A DNA stretch of 64,000 nt from Planctomycetales bacterium (GCA_028285345.1 JANQPT010000017.1:124001-188000); one strand, 5' to 3'. Positions 30,345-39,372 are shown, counted from the stretch's first letter. A program made the numbers and translations. Notes: generated from the sequence alone by a model not told the origin.

Positions 30345-31454
30345 ATGGATCCAAATTTCAAAGCCGAATGTGACGAAAAACAGCTCTCGCTTGACGGCGA
30401 AGAGTCGGTCATCGTCCACGACAAACCGCTGGACGGCACCAAAGCGATTACGCCGATCGTGCGCGAAGCTTCGAAACTGAACGAGCTGCGCGGCGTCGGT
30501 GCGATTGCGTTTGACTGGATAGTGATCGTCTGCTGTTTTGCCGCGGCGATCTCACTGCCCAATGTGGCCGTCTGGCTCGCCGCAGCAGTAATCATCGCCG
30601 GCCGCCAACACGCCTTGTTGGTGCTGATGCACGAAGCGACGCACTTTCGCATTGTCAACAACCGTGCCTGGAACGAGCGGCTCAGCGATTGGTTTTTGGC
30701 TTGGCCGTTGATGGTCAACACCGACGGTTTTCGCCGCGATCATTTGCCGCACCACTTCCACATCTTTACCGAAAAAGATCCCGAATACACCCGCAAGCGA
30801 CTGCGTCCGGAATTTCAATTCCCACAAACCCGCGCGCACTTTGTGTGGCTGATTGTCAAAGACGTCATTGGGCTTAGCGTCTTCAAGATGGCGAAGATGC
30901 TGGCCAACTTTTCCGGCGCTGAAGCCGCCCCCGCCAAGGAATGCAGCCCTGCCGAAAAATGGGCGGGCCGGATCGAGCGCACAACCTACTACGCAGTGAT
31001 CGGGGCCGCCATCTGGTATTTCAATCTGATTGTTCCAGTTTTGCTGTTGTGGTTCTTACCCGCCTTTACGCTGTTGTTTGCCATTCTGCGAATTCGCAAT
31101 GTGGCCGAGCATTCGGGTGTCGGCATGGATGACGACCTGGACATGTCCCGCAACATTCTGCGGCCGATGCTATGGGAACGGGCGCTGTTCGGCCCTCACA
31201 ACGTCGGATTGCACCTCGTACATCACCTCTATCCCTCCGTGCCGTTTTACCACCTGCCGATGGTCCATAACGCCCTGATGGGGATTCCGGAATATGCGGA
31301 GCGATCGCGGCATGTGGAGACCTATTTCGGATTGCAGGGTCCCAGCGTGCTCACCCAAGTGACGATCACCCCGGACGAGTCCGGTGGCATGGGGGATTCT
31401 GAAACCACAAGCAGCGAGATCGAGAAGCGAGAGAAGATGAAGGCCGCTTCCTGA
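30345..31454 (+). CDS. Membrane fatty acid desaturase
   Basis: 369 residues from the ATG at 30345. An ATG two codons upstream (30339) lies only 2 bp after GGAGGT at 30331-30336, while 30345 has the ideal 8-bp spacing. Three histidine boxes ligate the di-iron site: HEATH (96-100), HLPHHFH (133-139) and HLVHH (290-294). Hydrophobic segments lie near 52-72, 74-95 and 213-250. The domain matches the integral-membrane FA_desaturase group. It is the first of two tandem paralogs; a 90-bp gap separates it from the E1-like gene. It presumably introduces a double bond into, or hydroxylates, a lipid made by the cluster. Confidence 0.9.
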   Translation: MDPNFKAECDEKQLSLDGEESVIVHDKPLDGTKAITPIVREASKLNELRGVGAIAFDWIVIVCCFAAAISLPNVAVWLAAAVIIAGRQHALLVLMHEATHFRIVNNRAWNERLSDWFLAWPLMVNTDGFRRDHLPHHFHIFTEKDPEYTRKRLRPEFQFPQTRAHFVWLIVKDVIGLSVFKMAKMLANFSGAEAAPAKECSPAEKWAGRIERTTYYAVIGAAIWYFNLIVPVLLLWFLPAFTLLFAILRIRNVAEHSGVGMDDDLDMSRNILRPMLWERALFGPHNVGLHLVHHLYPSVPFYHLPMVHNALMGIPEYAERSRHVETYFGLQGPSVLTQVTITPDESGGMGDSETTSSEIEKREKMKAAS

Positions 31455-31531
31455 TTGATTGAAGTCGAAGATACACAAACGAGAAGCCAACCCGGCACAC
31501 CCTTTCCCTCAGAGTTGCAAGAGTCGGTTCG

Positions 31532-32533
31532 ATGTCAGCATCCGCGACTAAGCCAGTAGAGCCAAATTCCGAGGTCGAGCAGGTCCAGGCCGAAAAGAGC
31601 CAACTCGGCCGGCTGGCCACGACACCCGAGTTTCGTCGGCGGCTCAAAGAGCTGTCACAACTCAGCCCCATTCGGGGGCTCTCGGCAATTGCCGCAGATT
31701 GGGCCGTCATTGTGGCCTGCTTTGCCCTTGCGCTCACGTTTCCCCACGTCGCCGTTTGGATACCGTGTGCGCTGGTCATTGCCAGCCGACAGCACGCGTT
31801 GCTGATCATCATGCACGACGCGTCGCACCACCGCATCCTGTCCAATCGAAAATGGAACGACCGGCTGAGCAATTGGCTGCTCGCCTGGCCGGTGCTGGTT
31901 TCGACGGAAGGTTATCGCGACAATCACTTGGCGCATCACTTCCACCTAAACACCGACGACGATCCGGATTGGGTCCGCAAGGAAGGGCGTCCGGAATGGG
32001 AGTTTCCCAAAACGCGGTGGCAGTTGGTCAAACTCTTGGCTCGCGACCTGTTCGGCGGCGGGTTCTACGATATGCTCAAAGCGATCGCCGACCTCTCTGG
32101 ACAACAACCATCGCCGGGAGAACCGGCGCCGCGTGCGTGGGGTAAACTGGTCTACTACGCGCTGCTGGCAGGCGGCGTGATTGCGTCCGGCCTGTGGTTT
32201 CCCGTGCTCATGTTGTGGTATCTGCCGGCATTTACCGTATTGCCGGTGATCCTGCGGGTTCGCAGCATCGCCGAGCACTTCGGTGTTGAAGGCGAGCACG
32301 AATTGAACATGTCACGGAACTTTGGCGGCCGCTGGTGGGAGAAACTACTGTTGGCCCCGCACAACGTCGGCTATCACTTGGATCATCACCTGTTCCCGTC
32401 GGTGCCGTTCTATCGCCTGCCCGAATTGCATGAAGCGCTCATGCAACTGCCCGACTATTCGGCTCATTCACACCAGAATGATACTCTGCTCGGTCTCAAG
32501 GGCAGCAGCGTGCTCAACGACGTCGCGGCTTGA
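31532..32533 (+). CDS. Membrane fatty acid desaturase, paralog of the upstream gene
   Basis: 333 residues. Histidine boxes are HDASHH (95-100), HLAHHFH (132-138) and HLDHH (282-286). Large blocks align with the neighbour: AxxxxSRQHALL, NDRLSNWLLAWP, WYLPAFTVLPVILRVRSIAEH and HHLFPSVPFYRLPELHEALM. It clearly arose by tandem duplication. The first box is the HxxxHH variant, whereas the neighbour has HEATHF, which might reflect different substrate or regiochemistry (inference). It is the last gene of the tightly spaced run; a 480-bp gap with inverted repeats follows. Confidence 0.9.
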   Translation: MSASATKPVEPNSEVEQVQAEKSQLGRLATTPEFRRRLKELSQLSPIRGLSAIAADWAVIVACFALALTFPHVAVWIPCALVIASRQHALLIIMHDASHHRILSNRKWNDRLSNWLLAWPVLVSTEGYRDNHLAHHFHLNTDDDPDWVRKEGRPEWEFPKTRWQLVKLLARDLFGGGFYDMLKAIADLSGQQPSPGEPAPRAWGKLVYYALLAGGVIASGLWFPVLMLWYLPAFTVLPVILRVRSIAEHFGVEGEHELNMSRNFGGRWWEKLLLAPHNVGYHLDHHLFPSVPFYRLPELHEALMQLPDYSAHSHQNDTLLGLKGSSVLNDVAA

Positions 32534-33015
32534 GTTGCCTGCCTGGCGCCTTAAGAAGAACGCTCCGCGCCGCAGGACGATGCTGCCTGCCACCACAAGC
32601 TCCGTAGGGTCCGCTGTGCGGACCGTCGCGGATGATTGACATCACGATTGAAATCTCCGCAGTTTCTACGTAAATCGTAGGATTTGTCGTAACAGAAGTC
32701 GTGAGACTTCTGGTCACTCAATTGGCACAGGCAGGTTCCCGAACTCTCACGAGTTCGGCTACTCTCAAATTGAAACGAGACAACTTACTGTCATGCGGCA
32801 CGCCCACGGTCCGCACAGCGGACCCTACGGTGATCTCAACGACTGCGCAAGGATCGTCGCACCGACATAATAGCGCGGTTGCCGAAATCTGCTATTGGTG
32901 ATTGCCTCCGAATCGATTAAGACACGCAGCAGACCATTCTGAGATACGGAACTCGTGCAGGACGCCGACCGCTCTCAGAATCGTGAGAATCACCGGAGCC
33001 GAAGGGAATCGTGCC
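32534..33015. other. Intergenic region containing a hairpin-rich inverted-repeat element
   Basis: About 480 bp with no convincing gene. It holds the 23-bp inverted repeat described separately plus smaller internal hairpins. The last 180 bp before the acyltransferase gene are open in the same frame from an ATG at 32902, but the residues do not resemble the family. Confidence 0.5.
32602..32830. repeat. Composite inverted-repeat element with hairpin arms
   Basis: Two perfect 23-bp inverted arms bound the element: 32602-32624 (CCGTAGGGTCCGCTGTGCGG plus ACC) and its reverse complement at 32808-32830. Each arm is itself a hairpin (GGTCCGC-TGT-GCGGACC). Inside are CTACG-TAAAT-CGTAG (about 32666-32680), CAGAAGTC-GTGA-GACTTCTG (32693-32712) and CCGAACTC-TCAC-GAGTTCGG (32739-32758). 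The same arm recurs at 52553 and, as a variant, at 52605. The architecture resembles REP/BIME-like dispersed elements. Confidence 0.75.
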
Positions 33016-33711
33016 TTGAAGATTCGCAATCCGCTATTGCTCAATCTCGGAGGCTGGTTGGGTGCGAGAATCGTCCGTCTGCTCTTCTCCACCATCTCGG
33101 TCGATTATCGGGTTAGCGTGCCCACCACCGACCCTCGGCACCCCAACTGCGACCGCTGCTATTTGTACAGCTTCTGGCACGAGACTGTGCTGATGCCCAT
33201 CGCGCTGACGAACGTCGACAATATGTCCGGGCTGGTGAGCCGCCATCAAGACGGCGGAATCTTGGCAATGGCCATGAAACACCTCAAAATTCGTGCGGTA
33301 CGCGGATCGAGCAGTCGCGGCGGCCCCCGCGCTTTGCGGGAGTTGTTAGACGCCGCCAAGCGGTGGCACATCGCCATCACTCCGGACGGCCCGCGCGGAC
33401 CGCGGCGGGAAATGAAAGACGGTATCATCTACCTCGCCTCACAATCGGGCAATCCCATCGTGCCTCTCGCGTTTGCTTGCCACAACGCGTGGACGATTCG
33501 CGGTAATTGGACTGATTTGGCGATCCCCAAGCCGTTCAGCAAGATCACGACCTTCGCCGGAGAACCGCTGGAGGTTCCCGGCGGATTGGACCGCAGCGGC
33601 ATCGAACGCTATCGTAAACGGCTCCAAGAGCGAATGGACCAACTGGACGGACTCGCCGAACGGGCGCTCAACGACGGGCACGATACATTGCAGGAAAAAC
33701 GGGCCGCGTGA
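33016..33711 (+). CDS. DUF374 lysophospholipid acyltransferase-like protein
   Basis: 231 residues if read from the TTG at 33016 (KIRNPLLLNLGGWLGARIVR), preceded by GAAGGGA; the frame runs from an ATG at 32902, but the added 38 residues look non-coding. The domain has YLYSFWHETVLMPI, VSRHQDGGILAMAMKHLKI, GSSSRGGPRALRELL and ITPDGPRGPRREMKDGIIYL. These match DUF374, related to LPLAT acyltransferases and to the LpxL-like fold; the HE...GG/DGPRGP arrangement is characteristic. Probably membrane-associated and acting on lipid acyl transfer. Its stop lies next to the SDR start, and both follow the desaturases, so a link with the lipid cluster is plausible. Confidence 0.83.
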   Translation: MKIRNPLLLNLGGWLGARIVRLLFSTISVDYRVSVPTTDPRHPNCDRCYLYSFWHETVLMPIALTNVDNMSGLVSRHQDGGILAMAMKHLKIRAVRGSSSRGGPRALRELLDAAKRWHIAITPDGPRGPRREMKDGIIYLASQSGNPIVPLAFACHNAWTIRGNWTDLAIPKPFSKITTFAGEPLEVPGGLDRSGIERYRKRLQERMDQLDGLAERALNDGHDTLQEKRAA

Positions 33712-33731
33712 CATCGGCCCACATCAGGGCC

Positions 33732-34550
33732 ATGCGAGACTTTAAGAACAAATGGGGATTGGTCACGGGGGCATCGTCGGGCATCGGTGCGGAGTTTGCG
33801 CGTCAGCTCGCCGCTCAGGGAATGCACTTGGTACTCGTCGCCCGGCGCGAACCGCAACTTCATGAACTTGCGGACCAACTCCGCGTAGAATATGGAATTC
33901 AATGCGAATTCCTGGTGTGCGACCTGACGGACCGAGATCAGTTGCGGGCGATGTGCGATCGCGCGCAAGAGGTGGCTCCGGCGATTGATTTGTTGGTCAA
34001 CAACGCGGGCTTCGGGCTCACGATGACGCTCGATAAGATCGACGTGCCGCAGACTACTCGCATGATTCGTCTGAACGTCGCCAGCTTGACTGAGCTGACG
34101 TACCGTTTTTTGCCCGGCATGCTTGAACGCCGCGACGGCGCGGTGATTAACCTCGCATCGCTGGCCTCGTTTCAGCCGCTGCCTTACATGGCGGCATACG
34201 CTGCGAGCAAGAGTTTCGTCCTGCACTTCTCCGAATCGCTGTGGGCCGAAACACGTTCGCGGAACGTCACCGTGCTGGCGCTGTGCCCCGGCTTCACGCG
34301 GACCGACTTCCTGACCGAGGCAGGGATGCCGGTTTGGACTCAAAAGGTCACGCATACTCCGCAGCAGGTTGTCCGCCGCGCGTTTCGCGCATTGCGTTCA
34401 CGACGGCAATACACCGTTCCCGGTGCCATGAATTACGCCGCGTCCCTACTCCCCCGACTCGCCGAACGGCGCGTCGTCGTCAAAATCGCGGAATTTCTGT
34501 TCCGTCCCAAGCGGGTGGGCGGCAATTCGGACGCCAAATCGACGCGATGA
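33732..34550 (+). CDS. Short-chain dehydrogenase/reductase
   Basis: 272 residues from the ATG at 33732 (MRDFKNKWGLVTG). A GTG at 33708 overlapping the upstream stop (GTGA) would add 8 residues and is an alternative coupled start. Classical SDR motifs are complete: TGASSGIG cofactor loop, DLLVNNAGFG, catalytic Ser in INLASLASF, and YAASKSF (YxxxK). The ARRE after strand two suggests NADP(H). The C-terminus is extended and hydrophobic, as in SDRs of the DltE/YqjQ-like group acting on lipid substrates. It may reduce an acyl-derived ketone or oxidise an alcohol. Confidence 0.87.
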   Translation: MRDFKNKWGLVTGASSGIGAEFARQLAAQGMHLVLVARREPQLHELADQLRVEYGIQCEFLVCDLTDRDQLRAMCDRAQEVAPAIDLLVNNAGFGLTMTLDKIDVPQTTRMIRLNVASLTELTYRFLPGMLERRDGAVINLASLASFQPLPYMAAYAASKSFVLHFSESLWAETRSRNVTVLALCPGFTRTDFLTEAGMPVWTQKVTHTPQQVVRRAFRALRSRRQYTVPGAMNYAASLLPRLAERRVVVKIAEFLFRPKRVGGNSDAKSTR

Positions 34551-34712
34551 ACCCCCGAGCTATTGACGGAGTTGAGCTCGTGAGCCCGTTGACTCGCTGA
34601 AGACGTCGCCGCGAGCAGTCGCGGAAAAACTTTGCAAACTTTCTCGGTGACAGGCTACACTGGATCCTGCGAGACAGTTTTCCCCTTGATCACGAGTGAG
34701 TCTTGAGTTGCC

Positions 34713-35957
34713 ATGCCTGACCGAATCCTGCTCTCCCAATACGTCGCGACTTTGCTGTTCATTGTCGCCGGCGGTTCTCAATTGAATGCTGCAGAGTCAT
34801 TCTCAAAGTTCCGCGAGGCACTCACGCAGCACAAGCGAACCGTGAAGGTCGTCTGTTTCGGCGATTCAGTGACGGGTGTGTACTACCATACCGGCGGTCG
34901 GCGGGCGTATCCGAAGTTGGTCGAAATCGGCTTTCAGCGTACCGAGCCCCGCGCGAAGGTCAATGCGGTGAACGCCGGGATCAGTGGAAACACCACTCGC
35001 GATGCGCTGGCCCGAATCGACGACGATGTGTTGTCGCACCGCCCCGACTTGGTGACCGTGATGTTCGGCCTCAACGACGTGACTCGTGTGCCGATCAAAG
35101 AATATCGGGACAATTTGGTAAAAATCATCCGACGCTGCCGCGACGCGGGCGCCGAGGTGCTCCTTTGCACGCCAAATTCAGTCTACGACACCACCGCGCG
35201 CCCCGTGAAAAAGCTCGAGCGATACGTTGCCGTCGTGAAGCAAGTGGGGCAGGCTGAGCAGGTTCCCGTGGCGGATTGTTACGACGCCTATGAACGGCTG
35301 CGGGCGCGGGACCAATTCGCGTGGGCCACGCTGATGAGTGATGAGATCCATCCGAATCTCGACGGCCACAAGCTGATTGCTGAAGAAATTGTGCACACCG
35401 TTCTTGGCCGCCGTGTGCCGCTGAACAGCATCGACGTCTCGAAACCGACCGCAGCCCACATTCTTTCAAAATTGGCCGACGAACAACCCGTGCATGTCCT
35501 CGCGATGCCGCCTTACGATGAGATGACCAAGGTTGCGATCAGGAAAACTTTTCCTCGAGCGGACTTGAAAGTCACAACCTGGCAGACTGCGGGCAAGTCA
35601 TTGCAGGAGATCGAGCAGCAAGCGAAGAAAGTCCGCAAACTCAACGTTGATTTGGTTGTGATTGCCGTTCCCGTGGAAACCGGTGCAAGTTCACGGGAAG
35701 AGTTTGTGAAACGGTTTAGCTGGATCCTCAACTATTCCCTCAGTTTCGGCCGCCGGAGCTGGGATGTGGTGGGGATTGATCCCGAATTGAGCAATCGCAA
35801 CCTCAATCAGGCGCAACGGGAACGGGCGAAGCTGACGCGGCAGTTGTTCCGCGCTCAAGATTTGCCGCTGATCAACCGCGAGCCGAAATCGGAATCGACG
35901 CCGGCGGAGGTGATGGCTGAACGGCTGTTTGGAACTGCCAACGGCGCCGGACAGTGA
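34713..35957 (+). CDS. Secreted SGNH/GDSL-type hydrolase
   Basis: 414 residues. The N-terminal hydrophobic stretch (QYVATLLFIVAGGSQLNAA) is a signal peptide. SGNH blocks: KVVCFGDSVTG (Ser nucleophile, block I), NAGISGNTTRDAL (Gly, block II region), VTVMFGLNDVTR (block III GxND) and SDEIHPNLDGHKLI (DxxH, block V). All four conserved residues are present. The C-terminal roughly 180 residues form a second, unassigned alpha/beta domain. Planctomycete SGNH proteins typically deacetylate polysaccharides or cleave carbohydrate esters; the substrate is not evident. Its promoter must lie in the 160-bp gap after the SDR gene. Confidence 0.87.
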   Translation: MPDRILLSQYVATLLFIVAGGSQLNAAESFSKFREALTQHKRTVKVVCFGDSVTGVYYHTGGRRAYPKLVEIGFQRTEPRAKVNAVNAGISGNTTRDALARIDDDVLSHRPDLVTVMFGLNDVTRVPIKEYRDNLVKIIRRCRDAGAEVLLCTPNSVYDTTARPVKKLERYVAVVKQVGQAEQVPVADCYDAYERLRARDQFAWATLMSDEIHPNLDGHKLIAEEIVHTVLGRRVPLNSIDVSKPTAAHILSKLADEQPVHVLAMPPYDEMTKVAIRKTFPRADLKVTTWQTAGKSLQEIEQQAKKVRKLNVDLVVIAVPVETGASSREEFVKRFSWILNYSLSFGRRSWDVVGIDPELSNRNLNQAQRERAKLTRQLFRAQDLPLINREPKSESTPAEVMAERLFGTANGAGQ

Positions 35958-35976
35958 TGGGTTTTCGGCACGCCGT

Positions 35977-37269
35977 TCACTGCGGCTCTTCAGGGGCATC
36001 CCCTTCGGGTTGACGCTCGACTTCAGCAACGAATGTCCCCGGGCGGAAGACCTCGGTTACTGTGAATCGATATCCGCTCCAATCGATACTGTCGCCGACG
36101 ACGGGAATTCGTTCGAGTAACTCATTGAGCAGGCCGGCAACAGTATGCGTGCCCGGTTCGGACGGTTCAAAGTCGATATCGAGACGGGCGCAGAGGTAAC
36201 GCAACGTCGTAATTCCCTCCGCCTGAAACTGCCCTGGGCTGAGTTCCACGACCGGATCACGTTTGAGCAGCCGTTTGGCGCGGCTGGGCTGCGGGTCGAG
36301 GATTGTGTCCAAAATGTCTTCGTACGTGACAATGCCGATCGTCTCACCATATTCGTTGGTCACCTCCGCGACGTCGCAATATCGGCTGCGCAGCAATTGC
36401 AGCACCGCCGCCAACGACGCGCACCAGGGGGCGACCACGACTTCTTCGGCACTCTGTTCCAGATGATGCTGCGGCAACACCGAAAAATTGCGGATCGGGA
36501 CGGCGCTTTCGATCGATTCGCTGTCGGGCTGGGTCAGTAACAAGTATCCGCTGGGAGGAATCTCCCCCGCCAATTCCGACAAGCTTACCGGCGGTTCGAA
36601 CGTGAGGTAACTGCCGCGAGGCCGCATCGCCTCCTCTGCGGTAATTTCGGACAGGTCGAGTACGTTGTGCAGCAGTTGGCGTTCTTGCTGAATCAGCGTC
36701 TCGCTCATCTCCGTGGCCTCGACCGCTTTTTCCAGATCGTCGGTGTCCAAGTAGGGTTCGGACTGAAAATTCGGCCAGATGGTCCTGCGAGTCAAGATGG
36801 TCACCGTTTGCAGATATGGGGCCAGCGGATCCAAAGCGCGGACGGCAGCCGCCAACGGAAAACTGACCCAGCCTGCCAGGAGCTTGCGGATCGAAATTGC
36901 CAGACTCTTGGGGATCACCTCTCCGAAGACGATGATGCCGACTAATGACAGAAATCCATAGACCCCGGCAGCGGCAGACAGGCCTTCGTTGTCCAGTCGG
37001 CGAGCCACGACGATGCTTACGGTGAAGTAGATCAAGTTAATGACCAGATTCCAAAACAGGATCGCAGTCAAGAGGCGGTCCGGATTGCGGAGCAGTGACG
37101 CGGCAACCCTCTCGCCCGGCTTGCCGACCTGGAACGCGCGGAGTTCATCGCGCGAGAGATAGAATAGCGCCGTTTCGCTGCTGGAAAAGAATCCGGAAGC
37201 GGCCGCCAAGACCATCATGGACAGCGCGCCGGGAAGCCACAAATGTGAGGCAGCCAGAAATTGGCCCAT
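35977..37269 (-). CDS. CNNM/CorC-like (HlyC/CorC family) membrane protein
   Basis: 430 residues. The N-terminal CNNM (DUF21) transmembrane domain includes ASGFFSSSETALFYLSRDEL and FGEVIPKSLAI, both conserved in the family, and about four membrane helices within residues 15-160. A weakly conserved CBS pair spans about 205-330 (TNEYGETIGIVTYEDILDTI), followed by a CorC_HlyC domain (HTVAGLLNELLERIPVVGDS). Family members bind nucleotides and influence Mg or Co transport, sometimes with a role in membrane stress. It is convergent with the SGNH gene (19 bp apart). Confidence 0.9.
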   Translation of the reverse strand: MGQFLAASHLWLPGALSMMVLAAASGFFSSSETALFYLSRDELRAFQVGKPGERVAASLLRNPDRLLTAILFWNLVINLIYFTVSIVVARRLDNEGLSAAAGVYGFLSLVGIIVFGEVIPKSLAISIRKLLAGWVSFPLAAAVRALDPLAPYLQTVTILTRRTIWPNFQSEPYLDTDDLEKAVEATEMSETLIQQERQLLHNVLDLSEITAEEAMRPRGSYLTFEPPVSLSELAGEIPPSGYLLLTQPDSESIESAVPIRNFSVLPQHHLEQSAEEVVVAPWCASLAAVLQLLRSRYCDVAEVTNEYGETIGIVTYEDILDTILDPQPSRAKRLLKRDPVVELSPGQFQAEGITTLRYLCARLDIDFEPSEPGTHTVAGLLNELLERIPVVGDSIDWSGYRFTVTEVFRPGTFVAEVERQPEGDAPEEPQ

Positions 37270-37342
37270 AGTGATGATGGTCTTCGCTCAGAATTCCGGG
37301 GATCCTGCCGCCGGGCACTGCGTTCCTCGTCGCCGTTCTCTC

Positions 37343-39055
37343 TTATCCGTCAAGTGTCGATCGCCCCAAGGCAACGTCGAATTCGCTCACAGCGGGTACC
37401 AGCATTGCCAACGTGGTAAATCCATACGTGAAGGCAACAGCCACGAGCACGCCCAGCGTATTACCGAGTAAGAAGCTGGTGATCGCATAGAATGTGAAGA
37501 ACGGCAAGAGCAACGCTGAGATCGTCAGCGCGGACGACGGGTTTTTGTACGTCAACGATCCCCACAATCCTAAACTTCCACCCAAAATAAACACCAAGAA
37601 ACTGGGCAGTTGCAACAGGAACGATGACCGCGACTCCAAGATCAGCATCAAGCAGATGAAGATTCCCAGAAACAGAAAGAACATAGTACCCAAACTGTTG
37701 GCAATCGCGGTCCGCGAATTGTCGTACGTAATTCCGGCGTGCAATCCCAGCATTGCGGAAAAACCGGCCAGCAGCAAATAACCGACCACCAAGTAACACA
37801 TGCTTTCCAGGCTGACGTCGCTCGTCCAGGCAAAATAGACGGCCAGCAGCAGCGGAGGCAGAATGATTTCTTTGGTGTTATAGAAAATACCGCCCAGCTT
37901 GCCGTAGACGAATTCCTTGGCCGTGATGTTGGTTACCAGCAGCAGTTCCAATGTCTTCAAATCTCGCTCTGTTGTCAGCGACGTCACCGCTTGCGCGTTA
38001 ATCAGCAGTAGACTGATCAGTCCAAGCACCACAAAGGCGAATCCATTGACCGAGATCATCCCCAAAACCATAGCGCCGGAGGAACCGGCCGGACTGGAGG
38101 CGATCATCGCCACGGCTGCCGCGAATATCGCCAGGTATGCGAGTTTGATGGCGAAGATTTTTCGGCCGTAAGCCTTGGTCCGCATTTCCCGCCAGATCAC
38201 CGGGTTCGACCAAACGGCCCGGACTTTGCCTTTGCCCGTAGCGGCATCGATATCGTCCTCTTTGGGCGGGACAAACAATGAACGCGACGGATTCCACACG
38301 CGCAGACGCAGAATTGAAACGGCATTGAGCGCGGCCGTTAGCGCCAGCAATGCCCCAATGTGGGCCACCGGCAGACCACCTCCGCTCGCCCCAAGCGGAT
38401 CGAGCACCATCATCATGGCACGGAACGGATTGAACAGACCGATCCAGTAGCCGACGTCCGCAGGAGCGAAAACCGCACCGGCTTCGATGACGCCGATAAA
38501 TAAGACCGTACCCAACACGCTGATGGCCAAGGTTTGAAATGTCTTCTCCCGCCATAAAGCGACGAGCGATCCCCAACTCCCCGCGGCCAACGCCGTCGCG
38601 GCGCAGATTGCCAGCGAGGCGACGATTTGCGACAGCGAAATCCCTCCCAGGGCATAGATCAAAGTGAACACGGGGATCGACGCTGCAAGCAACACTCCCA
38701 CCAACAACAGACTGCTGAGCAGCTTGCCGAGCACCAATTCGCGGTCTTTTAGATCGGTCATCAGCAGCAGAATCAGCGTCTTGCGGTCCTTCTCCTGCGC
38801 GACGTTGCCGGCCGCGAACAACAACGCGAAGAACAGCACGAGCACCAATTGAACCAGCGAAAAAATCTGAAACAGCAGACTTCCAAATCGCGCCACTTCG
38901 CCCGCAGTCTGCACCGTCTGCCAGCCAAAGGTCGCTTGGCTGGTGGTGTACATCAACACAAACAGAGCCGCGACATAGCCGGAGCGGACTACAAAGTGTT
39001 TTAATTGGCGGGGAGAGGTAATCGCCTCGCGGCTAAAAATCGGTCCGGCAAACAA
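37343..39055 (-). CDS. ABC-2 type transporter permease (two-domain)
   Basis: 570 residues, around twelve predicted membrane segments. Two copies of an ABC-2 motif with EKD/ERD are seen: VAQEKDRKTLILLLMTDL and TTERDLKTLELLLVTNI, each followed by ELVLGKL or EFVYGKL. This shows an internal duplication in which each half corresponds to one ABC-2 membrane domain. No ATPase gene is adjacent, so its partner is encoded elsewhere. Substrate unknown. It lies 73 bp upstream of the CNNM gene on the same strand, so cotranscription is possible. Confidence 0.88.
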   Translation of the reverse strand: MFAGPIFSREAITSPRQLKHFVVRSGYVAALFVLMYTTSQATFGWQTVQTAGEVARFGSLLFQIFSLVQLVLVLFFALLFAAGNVAQEKDRKTLILLLMTDLKDRELVLGKLLSSLLLVGVLLAASIPVFTLIYALGGISLSQIVASLAICAATALAAGSWGSLVALWREKTFQTLAISVLGTVLFIGVIEAGAVFAPADVGYWIGLFNPFRAMMMVLDPLGASGGGLPVAHIGALLALTAALNAVSILRLRVWNPSRSLFVPPKEDDIDAATGKGKVRAVWSNPVIWREMRTKAYGRKIFAIKLAYLAIFAAAVAMIASSPAGSSGAMVLGMISVNGFAFVVLGLISLLLINAQAVTSLTTERDLKTLELLLVTNITAKEFVYGKLGGIFYNTKEIILPPLLLAVYFAWTSDVSLESMCYLVVGYLLLAGFSAMLGLHAGITYDNSRTAIANSLGTMFFLFLGIFICLMLILESRSSFLLQLPSFLVFILGGSLGLWGSLTYKNPSSALTISALLLPFFTFYAITSFLLGNTLGVLVAVAFTYGFTTLAMLVPAVSEFDVALGRSTLDG

Positions 39056-39372
39056 GACGGTCTCCGCGGAGTTGTGGTGTCGGTAGAACGAAGGTCGGTC
39101 TCTTCGGCGAAATGCTGAGCCGCGTCGTTATCGGATACTACGGCAAATCATCGCCGTTCGCTGGTCCGGCTCGCGGATTGCTTCACGATCCGCATCCCTG
39201 GGGGGAGTCCACCGCTACACGGGCCGAAAAGTTTCCCCAAAATAGTGAGGAAATTGCCGAAATTCCAGTATAAAACAGCCCTCCATGAAGGGTCTACGGA
39301 AAAGCTCCCTTCAGCGGCCCGGTCGTGCGGAATCGTGCGGGTCGGGTCGTACTCTCACACCTGGCACGGCAA
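39056..39372. other. Intergenic region between ruvA and the ABC-2 permease
   Basis: About 320 bp between two minus-strand genes. Short frames here have no recognisable product. It should hold the permease promoter and the ruvA 3' untranslated region. No clear intrinsic terminator was found. Confidence 0.4.

Noticed and set aside
23190-32533. Integrase, transposase or tRNA-linked insertion bounding the acyl-amino-acid cluster
   Set aside because: None was found; the neighbouring repeat at 32602 is of the intergenic hairpin type and does not by itself indicate transfer.
32602-32830. Possible CRISPR array
   Set aside because: There are inverted, not direct, repeats, with no regular spacers and no cas genes in the window.
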